This document shows positions 13,659-25,900 of a DNA stretch of 64,000 bases, piece by piece. Under the pieces are notes generated by a model. It did no database searches, was not told the DNA's origin, and saw only the letters and a list, made by a program, of their open reading frames with translations. A program made the position numbers and the translations under genes. Numbering within the stretch: the first letter of the stretch is position 1; each line of letters opens with the position of its first letter. Source of the DNA: Lycorma delicatula (taxonomy: Eukaryota > Arthropoda > Insecta > Hemiptera > Fulgoridae); assembly GCF_047948215.1 (NCBI RefSeq), contig NC_134462.1, positions 115,720,937 to 115,784,936 of the forward strand, in the 5' to 3' direction.

Positions 13659-13806
13659 TGCCTTGATGATATCTCCACATAAGCTTGAAGCTTGTGCGTG
13701 GGATATGGAAATTAAATTTTGTAGCGTTGCCATGCCAGAGCGGGATTCGAACCCGGGACCCACTGATGAAAGGCCGAGACGCTACCGTTCCACTAGGGTG
13801 ATCGGT
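13659..13806 (-). repeat. tRNA-derived SINE, family A copy 1
   Basis: Read on the minus strand it has a tRNA-like head: GTGGAACGGTAGCGTCTCGG and then CCCGGGTTCGAATCCCG, an RNA polymerase III B box. An unrelated body (ATTTCCATATCCCACGCAC, AAGCTTCAAGCTTATG, GGAGATATCATCAAGG) ends in an A run. The body recurs at 49371-49523 and the head at 46740-46830. No cloverleaf can be closed after the T arm, so this is a retroposon and not a tRNA gene. Confidence 0.78.
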
Positions 13807-15522
13807 TTAATTTATGATGCAATATTTTAAAGAATTTCAATTATTTATTTAAATTAACTTAAAAACATTATTAAAATACATCGTAATTCAATAGCAACTC
13901 ATAAATATGAGCGTAATGTTATTTATACTTAAAAAAAAAAAATCGGCCAAAAAATTTGTGTATATGGATTGAAATGCAACTAATTACTATAATTAGAAAA
14001 AAATGTCTAGTTGAATTAAATTTTACGTAGAATACAAATAAAGTATCTGACCCTTGACTTAGGATTATTCCTATGATAATTGAAATTATAGAGTTGGGGG
14101 TGGAAATTTGTAGTTAGGGTTGACATTCTTCAACATCAAATTGAACTGGTTTCCATAGTTACCAGTCCAAGGCCAAGCATTGGGCTGTAGAGTACCTATT
14201 TAATTTTTTATAAAGGTAATTAAATTTATTGATTTTATAAAGAAAAACAGTAATAATATTTATTTTACTTTATAAATAAGACTTTTCTATTAATAAAAAG
14301 TGAGAATTTTACTGTAAAGATATTTAATTATATTAACGAATAATCCTAAAAAATAATTCTGCAATAAGAAATAATATCCATGTTAAGTTCAGTATTTACT
14401 AAACATATATTTAAATACACCGAAAAAAAAGATAAATTAAACAAAACAAAAAACAACGAATTACCATAATAATAATAACAATAAAGTGCTACTTATATAA
14501 TTAATTATGCATTAATAATATAATAATTAATAGTAATATAATTACATATTAAAGTTATAATCTAAACTCCATCATAAAATATGTAAACAATTAATTATTA
14601 ATTAAAAATACACTTATTTTATTATAATAATATAACAGTATTAAGTTGTTTCTCTACTAACACATAATATTACAAAAAAAAGAAATTTTATTGGAATGAA
14701 ATACATGTAATAATTATATAAAACAATTAGTATAAATATATGAGGAAGATGTTTATTTCTACTCCATACACATATAATAAAAGTATACAAAAAACATTTA
14801 GTCACAAGGAAATATAAAATCAATTACAGTTACAAAATAAAAAAAAGTATATGAAAATACAAATGATAAAACCAATGGACAATAAAATATTCTGAAGTAA
14901 CAAGGCTATGATCTCATAAAATATGAAAATTCAATACCAAATCACAAAAAAATTAAAATTCATGAATTAGTATACGTAGTGTAAATATTGGATCTCGTGA
15001 GTCCAAAATGGAATCGTACAGAAACGAATAGGAAAATAAGGAAAAAATATATTTCTATAATGTGAATGTAATTATTTTTTAATAAATATTTACTATTTTA
15101 TCTGGCATTGTACTGCACCTAGGATTACTTCGATGATCGTCAGTAATCGGTTCATTGGAAGTGTCTTTTACCGTTAGCGTTGTAATTTATTTTACACTCT
15201 TTAATTTTCGGAATATTACATCCTGAGACATTCTAGAAACATCATGTTTTAAGAAATGCAGTATAAAATTTTATCCTAGATGTATATATATATATATATA
15301 TATATTTGAGCTTTGATCGAAATATGGGAAAAAAGACTGAAAAGTAAATTAATGTTATACACATAACTTAAAAATTTGAAGGGAAAAATAATAAATGTGC
15401 CCTCTAACCTTTCAAAAAAAAAAGTTATTCCGAACATTTCGTCTCAGTCAGTTTACCTCTACTAATAAAATAAGTTAGCCTTATAGTAAACAATCATCAT
15501 GTCTAAAGTATTTCATACAGAT

Positions 15523-15578
<56 letters not shown>

Positions 15579-16505
15579 GTATGAATTACATTTTTTTAAT
15601 GCTAGTAAAGATTATAAAAATATTTGGGAATTTTTATTTCAAATTTGAGTATGAGAACGAATATATTTCAATAGAATAACCCACTATTTCAAGCCGCTTT
15701 TTAATACTATTTGAAATTAAATTTTATTTTGTATCCTATTAGTACTAAATGGCCTTTGTTAGGTTTCCTTTTTGTAATAAATAAATATAAATTATTAAAA
15801 AGCATAAATCATTTTGTCGATCAAAGGTAAAAAAAAAATATATTTTTATATTTATATAATATTTTTGATGATTGTAAAAATAGTTTCCTTATCAGTCTGT
15901 CTCAAACACCAGAAAATTTAATAGTTGGTAGAAAGCACATATTATTTTTAAATTTCTAAATACAAGAAAAAGTCGCTATAATTTGTTTTAAAAAAATTCT
16001 ATTAACAATTTCTGGAACACGATTGATATTTGTGTGATATTTAAAACAATTTTAAATCGTGTAACATAACAAAGGAATCAGTAAAAATTTAATAATAAAA
16101 AAAAACTATGGATTTTAGTTTTGTATTTATACTCATTTTAATATAATACTACTGATAAAGATTGTTTAAAAATCTAAATCAATTGAAGAATTTTATCCAC
16201 CTTAGGAGATTTTAAGATCGACCGACAATCGTTTAAATTACAACAATCTTTTGTTTAACTACCAAAATTCTGAAATAAAAATTAAAAATATCATCATAAG
16301 ATGTCATCCACCTTGTAATATAACAAAAAAAAGGGACCTGTCCAGTAGGTATGAACTTTATATCTTATTTGAGCGAATAGGCAGCATCCCTTTTAAGGAA
16401 AGTTTGCTTACGAAAATTAAGTTTAAATCTGATCTGATTTTTGTAAAATATTCTAATATATTTCACTCCAGAATGTTTTATAAATTTACTTCAATTTATT
16501 AATTT
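13807..16505. other. AT-rich flank, no gene
   Basis: Low-complexity AT-rich DNA with (TA)n at 15283-15304 and 15530-15575. A patch near 14050-14210 is of more even composition, including an imperfect inverted repeat ACTGG...CCAGT at about 14143-14165. It has no recognisable protein. Confidence 0.55.
15530..15575. repeat. (TA)n microsatellite
   Basis: About 46 bp of uninterrupted TA alternation. Confidence 0.95.
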
Positions 16506-17610
16506 ATAGCAGTCGGTGAAGTATTTGGAGGTATTGCTGGATCGACGGCATACGTTTTTCGTACACGTGTGAGAGACATCTGATCGTGTAGGAGCGATGG
16601 TGCGGGCACTGAGTAGGCTCCTCAGCAATGTGGCCGGCCCCATTCAAAAGGAATTCATTCAAAAGGAAGTTGTACGGCCATGCGATCAATTCTATTCTGC
16701 TGTATGGAGTCATTGTTTGGTCAAAATTTCTAGGATGCGATCTAAATCGGCGGGTACTGGAAGGTGTGCAGAGGCGGATTATCTTTCGTATCGTTTCAGC
16801 ATACTCTTCAGTTTCGACTGAGGCAGTTCTAGTCTTTGCGAGCATCCTTCCATTTAAACAACTAACGACGATGAGGATTGGGATTATTGGCGGAGCTGAC
16901 AGAAGTGATATGTACAGGTGGTTGCTGGGACCTGTCCTCCACGGGGCGATGGACACATCGTCTGATCCGGTAGGTCGAGCCTTGGGTCAACCGAAGCTTT
17001 GGTGAAGTCACCTACTGGTTGACCCAATTTTTATCTGGCCACAGCGTGTTTCGGGTGTATTTACATCCCAAAGGAGAGCTGACGACCACTTTTGCCTTTC
17101 TTGCGGAGAGCTGGATATACAAGAACACGTCGTGTTCGACTATCGGTCGAGGGTCTGAACGTCGCTGCTGTGAGTTGGTGACTGGGCCCCTTAAAGTTGA
17201 CACAACTAATAGACTGTACGTTATCAGGGGCAGAGAGATTTCATGCAGTAACTGACTTTGTGAACGTATACTCCAGCACATATCCAGGGAGGATAGGTTG
17301 AGGGACAGCTCTCTGCGGAGTTGCCGTTCGTCTGCGTTTGCACGGATGGGTGGCAGTGATGAGGCCCTCACTAGAGTCATTGGTATCAAAACCGAGTCCC
17401 GGCTTCTGGGTGGAGTCCAGTAACGACATAGTCGGGCTTGGATATCCCGCCCTAGGGGTTAGTGGCAGGGAATGAAAAAATCTAACCGGCCGGCTGACCT
17501 GTCGTAATAGACTTATGGCCGGTGGACGGAGAGGCCCGTTTGAGTAGACAAAGCCCTGGGCTGTGCTTTGCTTTGTTGTGGATTCGGCCCGGGGAGTAGA
17601 GTGAAAAAAA
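16506..17610 (+). mobile_element. 5'-truncated R1-clade LINE, 3' end (element 1)
   Basis: GC-rich insert that starts inside the end of the reverse transcriptase: VKYLEVLLDRRHTFFVHV, then GAMVRALSRLLSNVAGP, then AINSILLYGVIVWSKFL, RRVLEGVQRRIIFRIVSAYS and [15 protein letters not shown]. Later frames give MTQFLSGHSVFRVYLH, a C-terminal zinc-knuckle remnant CLSCGELDIQEHVVF, and SREDRLRDSSLRSCRSSAF. The 3' untranslated part ends in an A-rich stretch at about 17604. Truncation at the 5' end is the usual result of incomplete target-primed reverse transcription. Frameshifts and stops show it is dead. It shares several blocks with the element at 38.9-40.8 kb, so the two belong to one family. Confidence 0.85.
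16580..17425 (+). pseudogene. R1-type ORF2 C-terminal fragment (RT thumb and zinc knuckle)
   Basis: Frames shift at least twice: one reads MVRALSRLLSNVAGP, a second NSILLYGVIVWSKF through [14 protein letters not shown], and a third [15 protein letters not shown] with DDHFCLSCGELDIQEHVVF. The knuckle has C-x2-C and H, but the expected final cysteine is a tyrosine (FDYR). No polymerase catalytic motif is present, because the truncation removed it. Confidence 0.8.
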
Positions 17611-19662
17611 GAAAGTTAATTAAAACTGTTTGGATGTTAACGACAATAATATTATTAATTAGTTATGTAGAAAAAATGTAATTAGCAGACATAATTATAT
17701 TCTAACAAAAGGTTTAAATAATATACTTTTGATGGACTAAATATTTAGTAGCAGCAAATAAAATTTATAAATCTGAATTGAGTCTTATCGTAAATATAGT
17801 AATACAATTTTAAATTTCTTATTTTGTTATGTGTGAACCGATTATTTATATCGAAGAGTAAATTCAAATAAAACTGAATAAAAATTTAAGCCAATTAATT
17901 GTAGAATTAAAAATACTGTTTAGCTTGTGGCTGCCGTCAGAAACAGAACACGGTGTATTCAAGCCTCTTTTTTTAATAATTGATACACATTTATATAAAA
18001 TAAAAATATATTTTTGTATTTTAAATAAATATTTTATGCTGTTATCAGACAGGCTACATTGTTTGTAACTTTCATTTTCCCAGTTTTACTGGAATTAACT
18101 AGGAGGGATTTTACCGTTGAATGCCTTTACGGATTCCAACGTATATAAATGTAATTAAGGAGTTAATGAAAAAATTACTTCTCGTTCATCCATATGTCTT
18201 ATCCAAACATGTCGTATAATTTAGTATATATTGTAATAATTAGAAACTAATTTAATTTTTTAATCTCTAGCGAAGATTAAATTTTAAAAAAATCACGTAA
18301 AACAAATACGAATATTTGGTAAATAAAATAATGGGTATTAAATATAATGATGTTACCAAACATGTAAGTTTGATTGAAAAAAGATTGTAAGGCAGATAAT
18401 CAAAATAAATATTGACAATTGATTTAGATTTCAATACTTAAAATATATAAAAATAATTTTTTGGAGTTAGATAAACCTCTTAGTATCGGACTCAATTCAT
18501 GCCAAAAATTTTAAACGTTTGTTATCTATTATTTAATTAACTATATTTTGCTTATTAAAATAAAACAGAAAATGTTAAAGACCTTAAATATAAATACACA
18601 AAAGCACGCGCGCGTAAATGTGCGAATGCGTACAGTTTCAAAAACATATATCTATTTTATTTAAACGAATCCGGTTCCAAAAAAACAGCTGATGATTCCC
18701 TCCTACGCGACTAAAACTGAAAAATTAACTTATTATTTAGGATAAAAAATAGATTTTCTTATAGTTAATCGCATGTGATATTTCAGATTTTATTTCATTA
18801 AACGATTTCACAGGTTTTCCGAAATATTACGAAAAACTTGAGATGTTTTACTGGAATTGTCATATAGACTTATTATTATGTTTTTTTTTTGTGGAATCAA
18901 ATGTTTCCGGACTCCTAAAACGATTAAGGTGTTTCGTAGTTAAGAAGAAGACTCTTAGCTCACTTCTCAACGTTAATATTTTTTACACGAATGCAAAATA
19001 GTTTGAATATACAAAATAACTTAATACTTTCTCATGATAATTACGTGAGTTTCAGAAGGAGAATTGTTAAGAAGGTCGGAGTAATATCACATTTATAGAT
19101 AAATACTAAAATAAATAAACGTTTCACGTTCGAAGAATACGATGACTGTATTTAAAATGACTGTTTTGTTTGATCGGGTGAACTAAGTAGTTGTTTGTTT
19201 TTTTACAAGTAATTTATCTAAATTGAAGAATAAACGGAAAGTCTATTTAATATCATTTTCATAAAAATCAATCTTATACATTTTAAGTGAAAATCAATTG
19301 TATAAACCTTATAATAGTAATGAGATGAATATAACCCCTTACTTCAGACTTAAAAAAAATTAAATAAAAACCTTCACCTGTTAAGCGTAAATTACAAAAC
19401 AAATAATAACCAGTTTAAAATAAAATTAATAAAAAAAAAAAAAAAAAAAACAAGATCTATAGACTAAATACAAAATTACACAAAGTAAAACCTACGACTT
19501 TTGGGCAGTTCATCATGACACAAATATTAAGTGAATCCATGTAATGAATATAAATTATTAATAACAATAATAAAAAAGATCACCGATTATTACATTACAA
19601 TAACTTGTTAGCAGAACTGAAACTTTAAAAATCCAAAGTAATATTAGATATAATGTTAAAGG
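17611..19662. other. Immediate 3' flank / presumed 3' UTR side of Ddr
   Basis: AT-rich sequence directly downstream (minus strand) of the Ddr stop. A poly-A run on the plus strand (19431-19450) reads as poly-T for Ddr. Possible minus-strand poly-A signals are AATAAA at 18793-18788 and the variant ATTAAA near 19258, but neither can be confirmed. No other gene was seen. Confidence 0.45.
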
Positions 19663-19965
19663 TTACCCTATAGCTGGTACGTATCCCAAATTCTTCCTTT
19701 GAAGAAATAAATGTATTTCTGTAAAACGAGGTCTGTCCGATTCTTGTCTCTTCCAACATTCTCCCATCAGATCGTAAATTTCTCTCGGACATGATGGCGG
19801 TCTCGAAAGTAATCTTTGATGACCGTCACCTTGATACCAATGATTGCAATTTTCCACGACTTGTTCGTTTGTCATTTCGGCAAACGGTCTTTGCCCACAA
19901 AAAACAAGAATTTCCCATAGCAGTACCGCAAACGACCATACATCACTTTTTGCTGAATGTTTTCC
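19663..19965 (-). CDS. Ddr: Ddr terminal coding exon: kinase C-lobe and stop
   Basis: 303 bp, acceptor CTTTTTCAG, stop codon TAA at 19665-19663. It begins [18 protein letters not shown], continues with [19 protein letters not shown], then [34 protein letters not shown] and the short tail [15 protein letters not shown], the NEQVVEN stretch and CW...RP are standard C-lobe marks, and LSRPP-CP matches DDR1. The kinase ends a few residues before the stop, as in DDRs generally. Confidence 0.94.
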   Translation of the reverse strand, partial: GKHSAKSDVWSFAVLLWEILVFCGQRPFAEMTNEQVVENCNHWYQGDGHQRLLSRPPSCPREIYDLMGECWKRQESDRPRFTEIHLFLQRKNLGYVPAIG

Positions 19966-22900
19966 CTGAAAAAGAAAATCGTATTATTATTTCACAAATT
20001 ACAATAATAATAATTCATAAGATAAAGAAATATTTCACAAAATAAATCGCTTCAAATATCCACCAAAACAGCTTCTTTTAAACCTTTCTAAAAATAAAGA
20101 GAATGTAATTTATTTTATTCAATTGACGTTAACGAAAAATACGGGCTCAGAATTATTCTGAAATACAAGGTATTTCAAATAGGTTATAGATGAGTTGGAT
20201 ATATCTCATTCCCAGTCATTACCGAGAAACAAGGCTTCTATATAATACATTGAAACTACTTTAAACTGGTTTTTAATATGTAGAGGAAAAAGAATTTGCT
20301 GCAGCATTTATTTGACCTGGTTAATGAAAATTCGTGAATATATTAAATATGCCGCTGTTAAGGTAACCCGATTTATCTACAAATTGTGAGAGAAATGGTT
20401 AACCACTGCGTTGAAGAGGTACTACGTTTACTAGTTCTTTAATGATTTTAAAAGAGTTTTTCACAACATACATTTGTGTAAATATCGTAATCCTCCCATC
20501 TTCGGTAATGGTACACAGATCTTCTGAGGAATTGTGGACGAGATGAATACTCATTGGATGTAAGGGTGTTGAAGCAATCTCTCATAATGAGTTGCCTTTC
20601 TTGTTTTCAGTTTCAATAGATAAGCTCATCCTAATTCCACTCGTTTCTAGGGCAATTCTGTAAGTTACCTAGCTCTGTGAATTACTCGGTGCTTTTTTTG
20701 CGCAACCCAAAGCCGAGATGATTACTGGATAAATCTAGGCCTTCTAATCTTTCTTAATATACAGGTGACAAATACAGAATATTATTCAAGTAATAATACG
20801 GTTAAGCAGAGAAAAAATGGTAATTTAGTGAACTAAAGCGATCATAAAATTCAGTCCATAAAAGAATTCATAGGCGACTTCATGTCTACTTTATATAATA
20901 TTTTATCTTCAGCTTAATAAATCCCTAGATTATCTGATCAGGGGTGTTTTTACATTACAAGTCTTCACTAGAATGATGACAGGACACAGTAAGAAAGAAT
21001 GGCTTGTCTTCAGGCCGCATTTTTATTTTAACCAGATCGGCTGACCTCAAACTATCGAATTTTCAGACAAACATCTATACTAATCATCTGCCGACTACAG
21101 CAAAATTACGTTTTAATTAAATTTACGTACTTCATAAACAATTAATGAAGAAACGAATAATTATTCTCTCGTATTTATTGCATATCTAATTTTCAGCTAG
21201 TCTCACAGAAATACAAAATTCGGGATAAATAAAAACATTTATTATTTTATCCTAAAATTATTCAATCAGCTCGTTAACTAAAACGGTAGCACCATTGCCT
21301 GTTATACCCAACATCCAGGTTTGTTTACAGGTTAGTTTGAAAAATTTGCAAAGAACTAGATAAAATGTAGTAGCTGAACACCCTAATACTTTAGTAGTTC
21401 CTCTGGCTTAAAAAAGTTTAATAAAACAAAATTACTCGACTATATACATATATTATAAATTGTAACTTTTAATAATACTTAAAAAACCTTTATAAATTAA
21501 AAATTAAGCTTTAATTTTAAAATTTAAATTAATTTTTTTTTTGTATAGTTGGTAACAAAAAGAAATTACGTTAAACAAAATATTGAAAATGTTTGTCTTG
21601 AAATTTACGTATATATATTTTACAAGGAGTTCTATTGTACCTTTGTTCTAATAAAGTAGCTTGTAATTTATTAGAAAATAAACTATTTTAAGTCATATTT
21701 AAATGATAATAACGACTTATCGGATTATAAAACCTCTTTACTCGGTCTTAATTATGAAAAGTAATTAGTACAAGTGTATTAACAGTTAATTACTTAATAC
21801 GTTAACATATCAAATAGAATAAATTAATTTTCAAACAGACAGCAAAGATGATTAATATCAAAATAATTACAAATGAAAGAGAATTATTAATTTACTTAAT
21901 TACGTACTTACTCACTTTAAATCTATTATGGATGTAATGGTTAGCCTTGGATATTTAAAAGAAAATAAATAAAATTACCATTTTACAATAACAACATTTT
22001 TGAACTACCAAGCCTTATGTTTTAAGTAATCCTTATAAAACTACGATTTACCTTGCAGAAAAATTTTGAAAAGTCTGTTGATAAATTAATAATAAACATC
22101 CTTTAACCGGGAAAATATAAAACTCCAGTATTTAAAGAAGTTTTTATTTTAACATGAATGTTTCCACAGTTTGTAGAAACTGTTAAGTAGGACATGCCAT
22201 TTAATTTAAAAAAAAGTAATGATTGATAGGTAGGTACCATTACCACCAACGCACTCTTGTAGGTTTAATGAATGTTTCATTACTCGCAGTACCACGGCCG
22301 TAGTACTGTGACGTGTACACCAATGCTCTTGAGCTAACCCCCCAAAAAAAAATCCGCAATAGGAAAAATAAGGAGATCTAGCCGGCCAAACTATCTCCTC
22401 ATTTTTGGATATGATATGTTTCAGAAAGAAAAATCTTAAAGCAATAATTATCAAATTAAAAGTACGTGTCTAGCTGGGACTAAGTAATTTGTAAAAATCG
22501 AACTAATCCTTGTCTCAAAAATATTGTGAACGTGGTTGGGAAATACTTACACTCCAAACCGGTTGTAGCGTGTCCTCGATCTTCTTGAAGAAAGAACGGA
22601 TGACTAAATAATGAAGAAATAATGCCAGATGACGTAACTACACACCACGGTGTGACCTTCAGACTATGCTACGGTCTTTCTTATGACAGAACTGGGTTAA
22701 CAGCGCTCTAATATCGAATATTCTATTTATTTTCGTAGCCGTTCAGGTGAAATGAGCTTCATCTGACCGGGATTGTTTCCGTTTCAAAAAAAACGTTGCA
22801 AAATTTCTTGATAAAAACTTATGACAGCAACCAAATCAGTATTTTTTAATTACTGAATAATTTTTAATTTATTTGGGAGAAAATTGTTGCCCTTGTATAA

Positions 22901-25900
22901 GATTCGACTGATTGATGGTTAACTGATATTCAATGCTTACACATCTTTGATCGTAAGTTTTCATCACTCGTTTTTGATGCGTGTTATGGGAATTCGAATC
23001 TGTCAATATTCTGGAGCTCTAACAGTTTTTGCTGTTTTTTATTGTTTTAATTTAGTATGCATCCGCTTTTCACAAACGTTTTAATCTGTAAATTAATTGC
23101 ATGAATACACGGTACTCGCCCGTATCGCGGAATATTAAACCGATCGCTAAACAATCTTCCTACAGTTGTCATGGAAGTCACCGTTTAAATAAAACAACGT
23201 AGAAAGCACGATGCTTACTTGACCATTGTTGCATATTTACTAAATGCGATAATAATAACTGATAATAACTAAGATAATAACTGAAAAATATCATCAAGTT
23301 CACTCAAACGTAAAATTAATAACCAAGCTTTTCCTGCTTCAGTTCTTTTATTTAAAGACTTCAGTTTTCGTGCTTTTTCTTAATTTATAAAAAAATCCAT
23401 TAATTCTCATAAAAAGGGATGGTGTGTGGGTTTGTTTGTTTGTTGTATGTGCTCACATTTTTATTTTAGCTGCTACTGGTGCAGAGCGGACCGGACCAAT
23501 AGTGGTCGCCGCGCGGCTCTCTCTCAGCCGACTCTCTACCGCACGAAGCAGTCGGTTGTCAATTTACAGATTATTTAATTTAATATCTGAACGTACTTTA
23601 TTTATGTTTTATACTTGTACTTTTATTTACAGATAACTATTTATTAATTTTATTAATAAATAATTTTAAACAAAGAGATTATTAGTTAATATTTATCAAT
23701 AAAAAGAAAGTTTTCTTGCAGGCGAGAGTCATTGGCGCGCATCCGGTCGGCGCATCACGTGATCCGTTCTGCGCCAATAGCAGCAGCTGGACTGGCAACT
23801 AATACAACTTCACTCAAATACACACAATACGAACGAAGAAGATGGCGTTCACAAGCCAACTCCCTGTTATCAATATAGCTAGCGTTAAATATTAAATTTC
23901 TATTAAAAACTATTAAATTTTATGTCCGCTCATTCCATAACCCTATTTTAAATATAAAAACACCAAAATGTTAAGGAAAATATTGATTATTAACTAATAT
24001 TTATTTTCTTAAAATATTTCTGTAAAATATATAATATTCTCACAAATAAGCGGATACGAACGCGTCGAGGGTCCAGGAATCAGAGATCTATGGCTAGACG
24101 GTCGGGCAAGCGAAGCGAGCTCTGACCGGCTAGTCATAAAAAATAATTATGAATCACAAAATCGAACCGATTAGGAACAAAAACCGACTATTAACTACCA
24201 GTCGAAACAATGTCAAACTTTATGATTCTACTATAGTTATAGTAGAAGCACAGAATTTTTACCTATAAGTTTAAAGCTTTTCAGTTCACTTCACGATTAC
24301 GGTATAATACTAGACCGGACTTATTTTATTTCCCGATATTTTTTTTATCAAACTACCGAACTTAAATTTATTACTATGATTTTATTTTCTAATAATTCGA
24401 GAAAAACATTTTTAATAATTTTTTTATTTTATTAAAATTTAAGCCAAATTAGAACGCACTAAAAATTTGAAGTAAAACATTTCTGGTGTTAAATATTAAA
24501 TGTAATACAATTTGAATAAATTATTTTGTAATTATTGGCCATTATAAAAATAAATGGTATGGACATTTTTATAAGCTGAATAAATAAATATTAACCATTT
24601 TTAGCGATTTTATATAAATACTGTTGACGGGAGCTAAATGCTATGTAAGAAATGAAAGGTTGCGTACAGGAAGTACTATAACAATATGTTTTATTTGGTT
24701 ATACTCGATTGCATACAATTCTGTTGTAGGTAGTTACTCAGATCCCGCAGGAGATTAATTTTCCTGTAAAATTAGCTGTACAACACCTATAGTAAAGTTT
24801 AAGATTTAATAATATTTTAATCAGTCAGTGAAAAAACAATCACAGTCACAAAATGAAATCTTACAGGAAAGCGACTTGAAAGTTTCAAATTATTCTATAA
24901 CTTTCTTATCATGTAAATTTAATATTTCCTGATTTATGTTCTGCAATTGACACGTAAATATGTAATGATTCGTCACTTCATTTTATTACATTTTTAACAC
25001 TAATTTTGTTTGACATGTTGAAATTTTGTAATAGAGATACTGAATGATTGAAAAATTTTAATATTTTTTACCACAGAGTCACAAAATATGATCCATAATT
25101 TAAGGACAGCTTGATTAATAAATTAAAAATTGGTTGGTGAAGCATAAATATAACTTTATCCGAATTTTTTTTTGGCAATCGTTATTTGTAGTAGTAAAAA
25201 TAAGATTCATATTGGAAAAAAAATTGTATTTTTACCATGCCAAATAAAAATTGCCTTTTAATACACATGACACTATTACTGGTAATGTTTGATTTTGGAA
25301 AATAAAAAAAAGTCCATACACTTCTTTTGGTTAAAATTTTATATTTTACTATAGATATTTCACCACTACTCAACCCCATATACCTAGTTCTCGTAAAATA
25401 TATCTACATGCAGACAATCAAGTCGAAAAAGCGAGGTGCATATTCGGAGAGTTTACGAAATACAGCTACCTACAGTCACGTTTCCGTGGTACTAGAAAAA
25501 TAATTGCGACTTCTGCCGTGAGATTGTATTGCTGTTTTAATCATTATTTTTTGTGTGTGGACGCAGACGCATGTCATGATATTGTTACATAACTTTATAT
25601 TATTTATTAGACTTTATTTATATTATGAATTAATTCATGTCATTTAAATTTCAATATTTAATAATAAAACATAAGACTTTCTTCAGCTTAATACGGCTAT
25701 TTTTGTGTAAATAATGAATTTTAACTTTTGCCCTTTTATTTTGTGATAAAAACAATTGTTTTCTTAGTTAATGCAATTCAAAACACAAGTATGATGAAAA
25801 TAATCTTAATAAAATATGTATACAAGAAGATAAAGTATAAGTTTCTTACATCACTTGTTTTGGTTTAAGTAATGATTTTATTTTTAACAGAAATTAGAGC

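Noticed and set aside
13735..13780. Possible tRNA gene (B box GGTTCGAATCCC on minus)
   Set aside because: No paired acceptor stem or proper cloverleaf, and the same head recurs attached to a SINE body.
13624..13830. Open frames on both strands
   Set aside because: They cover a tRNA-derived SINE and have no protein-like conservation.
19791..20045. 84-codon plus-strand open frame
   Set aside because: Lies antisense to the terminal Ddr exon and runs into AT-rich intron.
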